A DNA stretch of 64,000 nt from Halobacillus yeomjeoni (lineage in GTDB: Bacteria > Bacillota > Bacilli > Bacillales > Halobacillaceae): positions 62,001 through 126,000 of the forward strand of contig NZ_JAIVAI010000007.1 of assembly GCF_020171525.1 (NCBI RefSeq), read 5' to 3'. The notes beneath the pieces are model-generated. The model was given only the letters and a program-made list of their open reading frames with translations, was not told the DNA's origin and did no database searches. Below are positions 53,261 to 62,650 of the stretch, piece by piece. The first letter of the stretch is position 1, and each line of letters starts with the position of its first letter. Both the position numbers and the translations under genes were made by a program.

Positions 53261-55408
53261 TTACATACATTCATTTTTATGAAGAACAGCTTTAATCATA
53301 GAGTAACTGAATTCATCGGGTAGAGCTTCTTTTAACGGTTTCAACTTTTTCTCTTCCAACTGTTCATAGAGGCTTAATACTTGTTGTTCCTGACTGTCAT
53401 TGAAAAAGCGGGACCAATCAAAGGTATCTTCTTCAGCTGCCGAGCGGAAAAGGTGGTTTTCAATCGTTTGAGGACTTAAACCTCGCTCCTTAGCTATTTC
53501 GTTGACCGTCATTTCTTCGTTTTTCCACAATTCATAAGAGATGATATGACTCGGACGATCATCTGCTGGATCTTTTCTTGCAATTCCGGACCTTGATTTA
53601 GTTGAAGGAACCGGCCTGCTCTCCGCATTTTCAGCCCATTCTCTTGTCAATTCCAGGAATTGATCACCATATTGATTGAACTTTTGTTCACCTATCCCTT
53701 TGATGGAAAGCATCTCATCCTTGTCTTGTGGAAGGTAAATCGAAAGATCTTTAAGAGTGGCATCGGAAAAAATAACGTAAGGCGGAAGACCAGCTTCATC
53801 AGCGATTGATTTACGGACGATTCTCAGTTGATTGAAATATTCATGATTATATTTTTCCTCTTGTTCGGTGGTGGTTGACTCCACCAGCATGATGACAGGC
53901 TTTTCTCCTTTCAACACGTCAAGTGCCTCTTCAGTCAATCGGAGAGTGGGGTATCTCCCTTGTCCTGGAGCAAGGTATCCTTCAGCTGTAAGAAAGTGAA
54001 TGAAGCGGGTCAACTCCTTTTCTGTGTAATTAGTCATGATTCCGTAAGTAGGGAGCTTTTGGAATTGGAATTGTTTCACTTTCTGATCGGAAGAACCTCT
54101 TAACACTTTGGCTGTCAGCCCCGCACCGAACCTCTCGTCCATTCGTTTTACACATGAAAGAACCATTTGTGCTTCGCGTGTCATGTCCTGCTCGATCCCT
54201 TCATAGGTGCAATTGGAACATTTTCCACAAGGCTCAGTGGGGAAGGGGTTATTGAAATATTCTAGAATATACTGTTGCAGACATGTATGGGTATGGCAGT
54301 AGTTCACCATGGATTGAAGCTTTGCATACTCCTCTTTCTTTTTATCTTCAGCAGGGGATTGATCGATCAAGAACCGCTGCAGATGGATATCCTGACTGGA
54401 AAAAAGAAGAATACAGTCTCCAGGCTCACCATCGCGTCCTGCACGCCCCGCTTCCTGATAATAAGACTCAATATTCATCGGCATGGAATAGTGGATCACA
54501 AATCGAACATTTGATTTATCTATACCCATTCCGAACGCGTTGGTAGCTATGATCGTCGTGAGTTCGTCCTGCACAAAATCCATTTGGACTTGCTTCCGTT
54601 GATCTTCTGTCATCCCTGCATGATATTTTCCTGTAGAATACCCTTTTTTGGATAAAAACTGCTGCAATTGATCGGCGTCTTTCCGAGTGGCTGTATAAAT
54701 AATCCCTGCTTCATCGGGACGGGATTTTAAATATTCCTGCACGAAGTCCCGTTTGTCACGTCCTTTGATGACTCTGAAGGAAAGGTTCTCCCTCGCGAAG
54801 CCCGTGTTGACCACCGAATGATCGGGAACGTCGATCAACGCTTGGATATCTTTGATGACTTCTTGAGTTGCAGTGGCTGTCAGAGCCATCAGTACCGGCA
54901 GATCAGGAATCTGTTTCAATGTCGGAACAATAGAACGGTAACTGGGTCTGAAATCATGACCCCACTGGGATATACAGTGGGCTTCGTCAAATGCAATCAA
55001 TGAGAGGTCGATCCTTTTCACGACACTCATGAAGTGGCTGGAGTCGAAACGTTCAGGTGCTACATAGATAAATTGATACGATCCTTTTTCCATATCTGAT
55101 ATCCGTTGTCTTTGTTCTTGGATTGAAAGGGAACTGTTTATATACGTGGCTGCAATTCCATAAGAATTCAAGGCATCCACTTGGTCCTTCATCAGGGAAA
55201 TCAATGGAGAAATAATAATGGCTGTCCCGGGTAAAGCGAGCCCCGGAATTTGGTAGCAGAGAGATTTTCCACCGCCTGTGGGCATGACCGCTAATGTATT
55301 TTCGGATTCTAATACTTGGCGAATCGCTTGTTCTTGTCCCGGGCGGAATGAAGAAAATCCGTAATATTGTTGCAGGAGTTGTTCAGCTTTTTGAATCAAC
55401 TTTATCAT
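53261..55408 (-). CDS. recQ: ATP-dependent DNA helicase RecQ
   Basis: This is a 715-residue helicase with superfamily 2 motifs Walker A PTGGGKSLCYQ, DEAHCISQWGHDFRPSY and motif VI QEAGRAGRDGEPG. A zinc-binding cluster CGKCSNC (with upstream Cys) is followed by an RQC winged helix (about 400-490), an HRDC domain (about 515-595, LPPYVIFSDATLKDLSIYLPQ) and an extra C-terminal helix-turn-helix (about 620-710). This is the long form of RecQ found in Bacillaceae. It acts 3'-5' in recombination repair. AAAAAGGATG lies before ATG 55408. It is a single gene with its own terminator. Confidence 0.94.
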   Translation of the reverse strand: MIKLIQKAEQLLQQYYGFSSFRPGQEQAIRQVLESENTLAVMPTGGGKSLCYQIPGLALPGTAIIISPLISLMKDQVDALNSYGIAATYINSSLSIQEQRQRISDMEKGSYQFIYVAPERFDSSHFMSVVKRIDLSLIAFDEAHCISQWGHDFRPSYRSIVPTLKQIPDLPVLMALTATATQEVIKDIQALIDVPDHSVVNTGFARENLSFRVIKGRDKRDFVQEYLKSRPDEAGIIYTATRKDADQLQQFLSKKGYSTGKYHAGMTEDQRKQVQMDFVQDELTTIIATNAFGMGIDKSNVRFVIHYSMPMNIESYYQEAGRAGRDGEPGDCILLFSSQDIHLQRFLIDQSPAEDKKKEEYAKLQSMVNYCHTHTCLQQYILEYFNNPFPTEPCGKCSNCTYEGIEQDMTREAQMVLSCVKRMDERFGAGLTAKVLRGSSDQKVKQFQFQKLPTYGIMTNYTEKELTRFIHFLTAEGYLAPGQGRYPTLRLTEEALDVLKGEKPVIMLVESTTTEQEEKYNHEYFNQLRIVRKSIADEAGLPPYVIFSDATLKDLSIYLPQDKDEMLSIKGIGEQKFNQYGDQFLELTREWAENAESRPVPSTKSRSGIARKDPADDRPSHIISYELWKNEEMTVNEIAKERGLSPQTIENHLFRSAAEEDTFDWSRFFNDSQEQQVLSLYEQLEEKKLKPLKEALPDEFSYSMIKAVLHKNECM

Positions 55409-55537
55409 CCTTTTTCTAAATGCTCATTTTTTCTATAACTCTATTTCTCCTTTTATCTTATCATGGTCATAAGCCGAATCGAATGATGGAGTTGGGGGAT
55501 TTAATAATGAAATAAGGTGAATTATGTTGCAATATTC

Positions 55538-55566
55538 TTACAATTTATCGGTTTCTGCGGTACACT
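55538..55566 (+). promoter_or_regulatory. Promoter candidate of the ATP-grasp operon
   Basis: TTACAA (55538-55543), 17 bp, TACACT (55561-55566). Each hexamer matches four of six sigma-A consensus bases. It is about 28 bp before the SD. Confidence 0.4.
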
Positions 55567-55608
55567 GTGTGTATGAATCTTTAATTTTAGATGTGGAGGG
55601 GATTTAGT

Positions 55609-57069
55609 GTGTTGATCAATTACCAGACTGGGACATTCTTCGACGAAATGATTCAAAGTAATGGACAACCGAAAAATCATTACCAATGGTTTTATCAACT
55701 GGTAGAGGAATTTTCAGAGCAAGAATTAAAAGAAAAACATGAAACGGCTCAATTGAATTTCCTTCGCCAGGGAATCACGTTTACTGTTTATAACCATACA
55801 GGTGGTACAGAGCGGACGATGCCATTCGATTTTGTACCGATTATCATCCCTGAAGAGCAGTGGAATAAAGTTGAAAAAGGTATAAAGCAGCGTATGGAGG
55901 CTTTGAATCTATTCTTAGAAGATATTTACCATGATCAAGAGATCGTAGAGGCCGGCATCATCCCTAGAGACCTCATCGAGAATAATCCATATTATTACCA
56001 CAAACAGGTGGGTGGGGTGAAGATTCCTTTGAACAACCACATCTTCCTTGCCGGGGTGGATTTGATCCGTGACGAACACGGAGATTACAGGGTGCTTGAA
56101 GATAACTTGCGGAACCCTTCCGGGATGTCCTATGTCTTCCAAAACCGCTATGTGATGAGGCAGGTCTATCCAGAATTATTCTATCAGCATTCCATAGAGT
56201 CCCTCGAACATCAATTATCAGAACTTCACAATGCCGTTACAAGTCATGTTCCATTGAATGCAGACCCTGACAAAAAACCTACAGCAGTCCTGCTGACCCC
56301 TGGAATGTACAACTCCGCTTATTATGACCATGTATTTTTAGCGCAACAAATGGGAATAGAGTTGGTTGAAGGAAGGGACTTGATCGTCAAAGACGATGTC
56401 GTCTATATGAAGACAATTAGAGGTTTGAAACGTGTGGATATCATCTATCGTCGAATTGATGATGATTTCCTTGATCCAGAGGCATTCCGTCCGGATTCAG
56501 CATTAGGTGTTGCTGGATTATTAAGTGCCTATAAAAAAGGAAATGTCTCCATTTTAAACGGGATTGGAAACGGAGTAGCGGATGACAAGGCGATGTATGT
56601 CTATGTTCCTGAAATGATTCGATTTTACTTAGATGAAGAGCCTATCCTTCCGAATGTTGAGACTTATTTCCTGAGCGATCCTGAAAAACTGGATTATGTT
56701 CTGGACCACTTGGATGAATTGGTGGTGAAAAACGTTGGTGCATCGGGCGGATATGATATGTTGATCGGCCCCCAATCCACCGAGGAAGAGCGTGTAGAGT
56801 TCAGAAGGAAAATCATTGAAAAACCAAGTCAATATATCGCCCAGCCTACCATCAAATTATCCAGGGCACCAGCCTACCAGGACGGACGGTTTTATCCATG
56901 TCACGTCGACTTACGTGTATTTGTCATGAATGGGCGTTATACGAACGTTCTTCCAGGGGGGCTTTCCAGAGTTGCGTTGAAAGAAGGATCCCTTGTTGTG
57001 AACTCATCTCAAGGTGGCGGTGGAAAAGATACGTGGATTTTAACGGAAGGAGGTCAATCCAATGCTTAG
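55609..57069 (+). CDS. Circularly permuted ATP-grasp type 2 protein
   Basis: This 486-residue protein belongs to the CP_ATPgrasp_2 (formerly DUF404/DUF407) family. Recognisable segments are RPMPFDFVPIIIPEEQW-like IIPEEQWNKVEKGIKQRM, FLAGVDLIRDEHGDYRVLEDNLRNPSGMSYV (ATP/Mg site) and KNVGASGGYDMLIGP. The family is predicted to ligate a carboxylate to an amine, perhaps an amino acid to a peptide. The substrate is not known. The frame opens at 55591, but GTG 55609 lies seven bases after GGAGGGG. It overlaps the next gene by 8 bp, and a transglutaminase follows. Confidence 0.85.
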   Translation: MLINYQTGTFFDEMIQSNGQPKNHYQWFYQLVEEFSEQELKEKHETAQLNFLRQGITFTVYNHTGGTERTMPFDFVPIIIPEEQWNKVEKGIKQRMEALNLFLEDIYHDQEIVEAGIIPRDLIENNPYYYHKQVGGVKIPLNNHIFLAGVDLIRDEHGDYRVLEDNLRNPSGMSYVFQNRYVMRQVYPELFYQHSIESLEHQLSELHNAVTSHVPLNADPDKKPTAVLLTPGMYNSAYYDHVFLAQQMGIELVEGRDLIVKDDVVYMKTIRGLKRVDIIYRRIDDDFLDPEAFRPDSALGVAGLLSAYKKGNVSILNGIGNGVADDKAMYVYVPEMIRFYLDEEPILPNVETYFLSDPEKLDYVLDHLDELVVKNVGASGGYDMLIGPQSTEEERVEFRRKIIEKPSQYIAQPTIKLSRAPAYQDGRFYPCHVDLRVFVMNGRYTNVLPGGLSRVALKEGSLVVNSSQGGGGKDTWILTEGGQSNA

Positions 57070-58024
57070 TCGTTTAGCTGATTCATTGTATTGGATGTCC
57101 CGGAACATTGAGCGTGCAGAAAATAATTCAAGGGTACTCAGCGGCCATTTGATTCACATGGTAGAAGTTTCAGACGAAGGTATTGCTGACCGTGATTGGG
57201 GAGAAATCCTCGAGATATGTGCATCTAAAGCAGATTATGATCAATTATACAATCGCATCGATCGTGAAGCGATCATTCAATATCTAATGATGAGCCCTTT
57301 GAATATCAATTCCTCTATGAACTGCATGTTGTATGCTAGGGAAAATGCAAAGGCTACAAGAGACATTATTCCCGATGATTTGTGGGAAGTATTGAACCAT
57401 TTCCACCTATCTCAAAAAGATTGGCAGGAATTGCCGAACACTAGACAACATACGCAGGAATACTTGAAAGAAGTGATCAAAACTTCGATGACAGCGCAGG
57501 GAGTCATTGAATCGACGATGAGCCGCGGTATTCCTTACACATTCATCAAAGTAGGAAAATGGCTGGAGAGAGCTGAAAAAACTGCCCGGGTCCTGAATGT
57601 CGTTTGTGAAAAAAACAGAAGAGAAGCGCCTCATAAAACCAGTAATTACTACTACTGGCTGAAAGCACTTCATTTCTTGAATGGTTATGATGGATACATT
57701 AAAGAGCATCCGCCTAGTATGGAATCCAAACATGTCTTGAATTTCATGATCAAGGAAAGTACATTCCCACGATCGATACGCTATTGTATCGATCATGTGT
57801 CCGATGCCATTCAAAACTTAGAATCAGGAAAAGTCTCTCACTACTCGGAAGATTTGTTCCAGATGTTAGAGCTGGTAAAAGAAGAAATAGAGCAAACATC
57901 GATTGAGCAAATGGACATGGAAGAATTGATGAAATTCCTGGACCATTTCCAAGATCGATGCCAGACGGTTAGTCGTATGTTCTCCGAAACGTATTATTTA
58001 ATTGAACCAGTACATGTGAGGTAA
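57062..58024 (+). CDS. Alpha-E domain protein (DUF403)
   Basis: This 320-residue all-helical protein begins MLSRLADSLYWMSRNIERAENNSRVL, the signature of the alpha-E family. The later RGIPYTFIKVGKWLERAEKTARVL repeats the same motif. No enzymatic residues are known. It always accompanies CP_ATPgrasp_2 and transglutaminase-like genes in bacteria, so it is probably a structural or recognition partner. Its start overlaps the ATP-grasp gene by 8 bp (GGAGG within the end of that gene), so the two are translationally coupled. Confidence 0.88.
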   Translation: MLSRLADSLYWMSRNIERAENNSRVLSGHLIHMVEVSDEGIADRDWGEILEICASKADYDQLYNRIDREAIIQYLMMSPLNINSSMNCMLYARENAKATRDIIPDDLWEVLNHFHLSQKDWQELPNTRQHTQEYLKEVIKTSMTAQGVIESTMSRGIPYTFIKVGKWLERAEKTARVLNVVCEKNRREAPHKTSNYYYWLKALHFLNGYDGYIKEHPPSMESKHVLNFMIKESTFPRSIRYCIDHVSDAIQNLESGKVSHYSEDLFQMLELVKEEIEQTSIEQMDMEELMKFLDHFQDRCQTVSRMFSETYYLIEPVHVR

Positions 58025-58047
58025 GAGAGTCATCGGGAGGAATACAC

Positions 58048-58899
58048 GTGAAGTATCAAATCGAACATACGAATACGTTTTATTATGAAAACTTTGTAGA
58101 TCAAAGTATGAATCATATTCGTTTGAAACCAAGGACGGATGAATGTCAAAGATTATTGGCTTATCGTACTGAAATCTATCCCAACTCTGTCATAAAAGAG
58201 CATGTGGATCTTTGGGGGAACCATGTACAGACATTTTTCATTCCTGAGAAACATGAACATTTGACTGTGGAAACTTCATCAACAGTGAGTATTCAAAAGA
58301 CTCCATTAATACGCATGATCCACAGTTCTGATGAAATGCGGACAATCTTTCATTCGGATTTGTTCAGAAATCACTATCTTGCTTATTTGAATGAAACACC
58401 CTATACATTCATGTACAAGGAGCAGGTGGCAGAAATCACTCGAGAGGTCGGAAATCCATCAGATCCCATTCAATTTTCACTTGATTTGATGGAATATATA
58501 AACCGATCCCTTATTTATGACACTTTAACTACGAACGTAAATACAAAAGCATATGAGTCCTGGCCAATGAAAGCGGGAGTTTGTCAGGATTTTGCTCACA
58601 TCATGATCAGCGTATTAAGAGCGAATGGAATTCCAGCTCGTTATGTAAGTGGCTATCTATATGTGGGGGAGGACTCTGCTTTAATCGGTGATGCAGCTAC
58701 GCACGCCTGGGTAGAGGTCATGGTCCCTGGAATCGGATGGGTCGGTTTAGATCCCACAAACAATGTGGAGGTATTGGAACACCACATTAGAATCGGAACA
58801 GGAAGAGATTATGCCGATGTTAGTCCTTTGCAGGGGGTTTATCGTGGAGGTGGACAGAAGCTGGATGTGAAGGTGAGCGTCACATTGCTCAGCTCATAA
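58048..58899 (+). CDS. Transglutaminase-like cysteine protease/ligase
   Basis: This 283-residue protein has an N-terminal beta domain (bacterial transglutaminase-like N region, residues 1-90) and a transglutaminase core. The catalytic Cys is in AGVCQDFAHIMISVLRANGIPARYVSGYL, His in ATHAWVEVMVPGIGWVGLDPTNN, and Asp in the same stretch. It may hydrolyse or transfer peptides made by the ATP-grasp enzyme. The start is GTG 58048 after GGGAGG. It lies 23 bp after the alpha-E gene and closes the operon. There is no signal peptide, so it acts in the cytoplasm. Confidence 0.87.
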   Translation: MKYQIEHTNTFYYENFVDQSMNHIRLKPRTDECQRLLAYRTEIYPNSVIKEHVDLWGNHVQTFFIPEKHEHLTVETSSTVSIQKTPLIRMIHSSDEMRTIFHSDLFRNHYLAYLNETPYTFMYKEQVAEITREVGNPSDPIQFSLDLMEYINRSLIYDTLTTNVNTKAYESWPMKAGVCQDFAHIMISVLRANGIPARYVSGYLYVGEDSALIGDAATHAWVEVMVPGIGWVGLDPTNNVEVLEHHIRIGTGRDYADVSPLQGVYRGGGQKLDVKVSVTLLSS

Positions 58900-58956
58900 C
58901 TGATCTTTTTCGTTCTCCTTGTATTCCTTAAATACCGTATATTTTAATTAAACAAA

Positions 58957-58997
58957 TAAGAACCACCCCTCTGTAACAAGATGGGTGGTTCTTTATT
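58957..58997. terminator. Bidirectional terminator between the transglutaminase gene and brnQ
   Basis: AAGAACCACCC / GGGTGGTTCTT with a 14-base loop, T-rich on the + side and A-rich on the other. Confidence 0.85.
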
Positions 58998-58999
58998 TT

Positions 59000-60325
59000 T
59001 TAGTTTTGATAGCTTTCTTTAGAGACGGATTGTTCTTTAGGCTGTTTTATCAGCTGTATGCCGCCTCCGATAAGGCCTCCGATTACAGCAGGCACTACCC
59101 AGCTTAAGTTCAATTCAAAAAGTGGAAGCTGACTGATCAATGGCTGAATGGAAGAAACATCTACTCCAAATGCGACCAGCCCGTCATAAAGAGCGATGAC
59201 GGATGTGAATAAAACCGCCCCGCGATAGACGTATGTGGAGTGGTTGAAAAGTCTTCCTATGAAAGTCAAGGCTACCAATACAATTGTAATTGGGTAAACA
59301 AACACTAAAACGGGTACAGAATAAGAAATGATCTGATTCAATCCGATATTGGAAATTCCAAAGCTGATTAATGTCACGATAATGATGACTGCATTATAGG
59401 ACATGTTTGGAATTCTTTTGGAAAAGAATTGACCACAAGCGACTGTCAGACCGACACAAGTCGTAAAACATGCAAGAGATACGATGACACCGAGCAGAAT
59501 GGTTCCAGGTTGTCCGAACATAATTTGTGCAGCACCAGATAGGATAGCACTTCCATTATCATAAGTACCCTCACTGGCCATTTTCACACCAATCCATCCG
59601 ATCGCCACGTAGACGCTGGTCAAAGCGACAGCTGTAATCAAACCGGCTTTGATGGTACGGGTCATCAATACTTTCGGGTTTGTGACCCCGCGATCACGGA
59701 ATGAAGTTATGACAATGATTCCGAATGCTAAAGATGCGATGGCATCCATCGTCAAGTATCCTTCCAGAAAACCTGTAAAGAATGGTTGTGCTTGATATTT
59801 TTCACCAGCAGATTGAACAGGGCCATCAAGGAAGAAGAAACTCCCTATGACCAAGCCAAGAATGGCAAGGAATAAAGCCGGTGTTAACATTTGACCGATT
59901 CGATCGACCATTTTGGATGGATTTAGACTTACCCAATAGACAAGAATAAAGAAAACAACAGTAAAAATAAATAATGTTAATGAAGATCCATTTACAAAAG
60001 GAACTACACCAGTTTCAAACGCTACATTGGCTGCTCTGGGTATAGCAAAAAATGGACCGATTACTAAATAGACCATGGATGTGAATAATAATCCGAACAT
60101 AGGGTGAACCCGTCCAGCAAGCTGGATCGCTCCGTTTTGGACAAGGGATATGGCAGCAATCGTTATGATGGGAAGCCCCACTCCTGTTAGTACAAACCCT
60201 GCAATAGCAGCAAAGTAAGAATGGCCTGATTCCATTCCTAATGAAACGGGATAAATTAAATTTCCAGCACCGAAGAATAGTGCGAATAGGGTAAAACCGA
60301 TAAATAAAGTATCACGTGCTCTCAT
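59000..60325 (-). CDS. brnQ: Branched-chain amino acid:cation symporter
   Basis: This 441-residue protein has about 12 transmembrane helices of the LIVCS family. The opening is DTLFIGFTLFALFFGAGNLIYPVSLGMESG, with TMDAIASLAFGIIVITSF and SLACFTTCVGLTVACGQFF later. It imports leucine, isoleucine and valine with Na+ or H+. GAGGAGGCAC precedes ATG 60325. The leader holds a consensus promoter, a CodY-like box and an intrinsic terminator 39 bp before the start codon, so transcription is probably controlled twice. Confidence 0.92.
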   Translation of the reverse strand: MRARDTLFIGFTLFALFFGAGNLIYPVSLGMESGHSYFAAIAGFVLTGVGLPIITIAAISLVQNGAIQLAGRVHPMFGLLFTSMVYLVIGPFFAIPRAANVAFETGVVPFVNGSSLTLFIFTVVFFILVYWVSLNPSKMVDRIGQMLTPALFLAILGLVIGSFFFLDGPVQSAGEKYQAQPFFTGFLEGYLTMDAIASLAFGIIVITSFRDRGVTNPKVLMTRTIKAGLITAVALTSVYVAIGWIGVKMASEGTYDNGSAILSGAAQIMFGQPGTILLGVIVSLACFTTCVGLTVACGQFFSKRIPNMSYNAVIIIVTLISFGISNIGLNQIISYSVPVLVFVYPITIVLVALTFIGRLFNHSTYVYRGAVLFTSVIALYDGLVAFGVDVSSIQPLISQLPLFELNLSWVVPAVIGGLIGGGIQLIKQPKEQSVSKESYQN

Positions 60326-60363
60326 TCAATGTGCCTCCTCATAGGTGTCAGTATATTTTACGT

Positions 60364-60397
60364 AAAAAAACCTCTGCTATCCAACACGTAGCAGAAG
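60364..60397 (-). terminator. Leader terminator (attenuator candidate) upstream of brnQ
   Basis: On the minus strand CTTCTGCTA / TAGCAGAGG form a 9-bp stem (one G-U) with a 9-base loop, followed by seven T. It lies between the promoter and the brnQ start, so it must be read through for expression. The 5' arm reads CTT CTG CTA, three Leu codons, in a short open frame. Confidence 0.65.
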
Positions 60398-60454
60398 CTG
60401 TTCTGGGATAAACCTGGTGTTCGACAAAAAATGATGAATCTTTACGCCCAAGCA

Positions 60455-60483
60455 ATATTATCAATGGGGAATTCGTATGTCAA
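60455..60483 (-). promoter_or_regulatory. Sigma-A promoter of brnQ
   Basis: On the minus strand TTGACA (60478-60483), 17 bp, TAATAT (60455-60460). Confidence 0.75.
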
Positions 60484-60486
60484 CAA

Positions 60487-60501
60487 ATTTTTTAGAAAAT
60501 T
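60487..60501 (-). promoter_or_regulatory. CodY-box-like site next to the brnQ promoter
   Basis: AATTTTCTAAAAAAT matches the CodY consensus AATTTTCWGAAAATT at 13 of 15 positions and ends three bases before the -35. CodY responds to branched-chain amino acids and GTP, which fits a BCAA carrier. Confidence 0.55.
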
Positions 60502-60748
60502 ATAAAGGTTATGATTTCCAATTGAAAAAACGCTTACAAAAAGAACTGTTTCTCATTCTTATTGGTTGAAGAGATAGCTTTGTCTTTCAGCTTCCGGTAA
60601 TGTATGAATGTGCGGGGCAGAGTCACATGAAACGGGCTTTATGGCATGGGTCCCTATCCACAACCTAAATTGTTTACAGAATGTATAGCTGGATATAGAA
60701 TATGGCTATATCTAATTGTCAGAATAAAACTACTTATGGAGACGAGGG

Positions 60749-62614
60749 ATGTCATTCATGATTGATTCACTACTGCTCCAATTTATGGTGATTGGTATTT
60801 TGGGAGTAGGCTCCCAATGGGTCGCCTGGCGTTTCCGGCTGCCTGCTATCGTAGTCATGTCCATTGTCGGTCTGCTTGCAGGTCCGGTCTTTGGGATGAT
60901 GAATCCTGAAGAGGATTTTGGGGATTTATACAAGCCTATTATCTCTTTAGCTGTCGCCGTCATATTATTCGAAGGAAGCTTGAACCTCGATTTTAAGGAA
61001 GTCCGAGGCCTTGGTCGGCCGGTTTTCAGAATTGTTACGTTCGGTGCGTTTTTAAGCTGGATTCTCGGATCTTTGGCTGCACACTATGTAGCAGGACTAT
61101 CCTGGGCGGTAGCCTTTGTCATTGGTGGTTTATTCATCGTCACAGGGCCGACAGTCATCCTTCCATTATTAAGGCAGGCGAAACTGAAGCCTCGTCCAGC
61201 TAAAATTTTAAAGTGGGAAGGAATTATCGTAGACCCCATAGGTGCGTTACTTGCCGTCTTCGCATTTGAAATCATTGAGTTTTTATTAGGAACCAACGTA
61301 AACCCGTCAGCCCTGTTTACTTTCTTCTTAGCGTCCATTTTCGCCGTACTACTCGGTTTGATTTGTGGTAAAGGCGTCGGCTGGATGTTTGAAACAGGGT
61401 ATGTCCCTGAATTTTTGAAGTCTCCAGTCGTTTTCACAGTAGTCATTGCCTGCTTTACAATTGCAGATGAAGTGACGCATGAAACAGGCCTGCTTTCTGT
61501 TACCGCCATGGGGATGACACTCGCAAATATGCACATTTCATCTATTGCTGATATGAGGCATTTTAAAGAAAATATTTCCTTGCTGTTGATTTCCACTATT
61601 TTCGTAATGTTGACAGCTTCTCTTACTCAGGAGACTCTGCTTGAAATATTCAACGTAAGAACTATAGGTTTTGTGCTTCTCATGTTGTTTGTGGTCCGTC
61701 CTTTATCGATATTCGTATCCACATTAGGGACCGATTTATCGAAGTCTGAGAAGCTGTTGGTCGGCTGGATTGCTCCAAGGGGTATTGTAGCCTTGACGGT
61801 AGCCAGTTACTTCTCAAGCATTCTTTTAGAATCAGGATTTGAGGATGCCTCCATCCTTATTTCCATCACCTTTGCCTTGGTATTCACGACCGTAGTTGCG
61901 CATGGGTTTTCGATTGGCTGGCTTTCTAAGAAACTAAACCTTTCTACTGAAGGACCACCCGGGGTTTTAATATCAGGAGGAAGTGCATTTTCTACAGGTC
62001 TGGCTAAAACGTTTGAAGATTTGAAGGTTCCGGTCTTAATAGCAGATTCTTCATGGGAGCGTTTATCTCGTGCAAGGTCGATGGGAATCAAATCATATCA
62101 CGGGGAAATTTTGTCTGAACAAACGGAGTATTACCTGGATATGACACCGTACGAGTATTTGATTGCCGCTACTGAACTTGATTCTTATAATGCACTCGTC
62201 TGTACGACCTTTGTTCCGGAATTCGGAAGAAATAATTTATTCCAACTGAGTTTAAGGAATAAAGAAGGCGATGACCTTGAAGACCTTGTTCATACTATAG
62301 GTGGGCGTGTCCTTTTCAAAGACGGTGCTTCGTGGGAAGAGCTGAACACGATGGTTGAAAATGGATATGTCTTTAGGAAAACGAACATCACCGCTCAATA
62401 TACGTACCAAAAATATTTGGACAACATAGATGAAGTCGCTATGCTTTTGTTCATTAAAAAAGCATCAGGTAAAATCGAATTCTACAGTCAGGACTCAGAA
62501 AATAAAGCTGAGGATGGCGACGTTGTCGTTTCCTTAACACCGCCGAGTAAGGAGTTTGAGCGGATACAGGAGAGATTGGAAGAACAACGGAATGAACAAA
62601 AGAATAAATCATGA
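60749..62614 (+). CDS. Cation:proton antiporter (CPA1, NhaP-like) with C-terminal nucleotide-binding-like domain
   Basis: This 621-residue protein has about 12-13 membrane helices in the first 400 residues, with AVILFEGSLNLDF, GPTVILPLLRQAKLKPRPAKIL and EGIIVDPIGALLAVFAFE (the ion-binding Asp region). From about 410 it has a TrkA-N/RCK-like cytoplasmic domain (GVLISGGSAFSTGLAKTFEDLKVPVLIAD) with a degenerate glycine motif, then a TrkA-C-like end. It should exchange Na+ or K+ for H+ in pH and salt homeostasis. GGAGACGAGGG precedes ATG 60749. A second ATG lies at 60758. Confidence 0.88.
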   Translation: MSFMIDSLLLQFMVIGILGVGSQWVAWRFRLPAIVVMSIVGLLAGPVFGMMNPEEDFGDLYKPIISLAVAVILFEGSLNLDFKEVRGLGRPVFRIVTFGAFLSWILGSLAAHYVAGLSWAVAFVIGGLFIVTGPTVILPLLRQAKLKPRPAKILKWEGIIVDPIGALLAVFAFEIIEFLLGTNVNPSALFTFFLASIFAVLLGLICGKGVGWMFETGYVPEFLKSPVVFTVVIACFTIADEVTHETGLLSVTAMGMTLANMHISSIADMRHFKENISLLLISTIFVMLTASLTQETLLEIFNVRTIGFVLLMLFVVRPLSIFVSTLGTDLSKSEKLLVGWIAPRGIVALTVASYFSSILLESGFEDASILISITFALVFTTVVAHGFSIGWLSKKLNLSTEGPPGVLISGGSAFSTGLAKTFEDLKVPVLIADSSWERLSRARSMGIKSYHGEILSEQTEYYLDMTPYEYLIAATELDSYNALVCTTFVPEFGRNNLFQLSLRNKEGDDLEDLVHTIGGRVLFKDGASWEELNTMVENGYVFRKTNITAQYTYQKYLDNIDEVAMLLFIKKASGKIEFYSQDSENKAEDGDVVVSLTPPSKEFERIQERLEEQRNEQKNKS

Positions 62615-62650
62615 ATAAAGCCTCCCGCAATAAGCGGGAGGCTTTATTAT
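62614..62650. terminator. Bidirectional terminator between the antiporter and the SE1832-like gene
   Basis: AATAAAGCCTCCCGC / GCGGGAGGCTTTATT, a perfect 15-bp stem with a 5-base loop. Confidence 0.9.

Noticed and set aside
60326-60480. T-box riboswitch in front of brnQ
   Set aside because: There is a leader terminator, but no T-box sequence (GGTGGNACCGCG type), no AG-bulge stem I domain, and the leader is too short.
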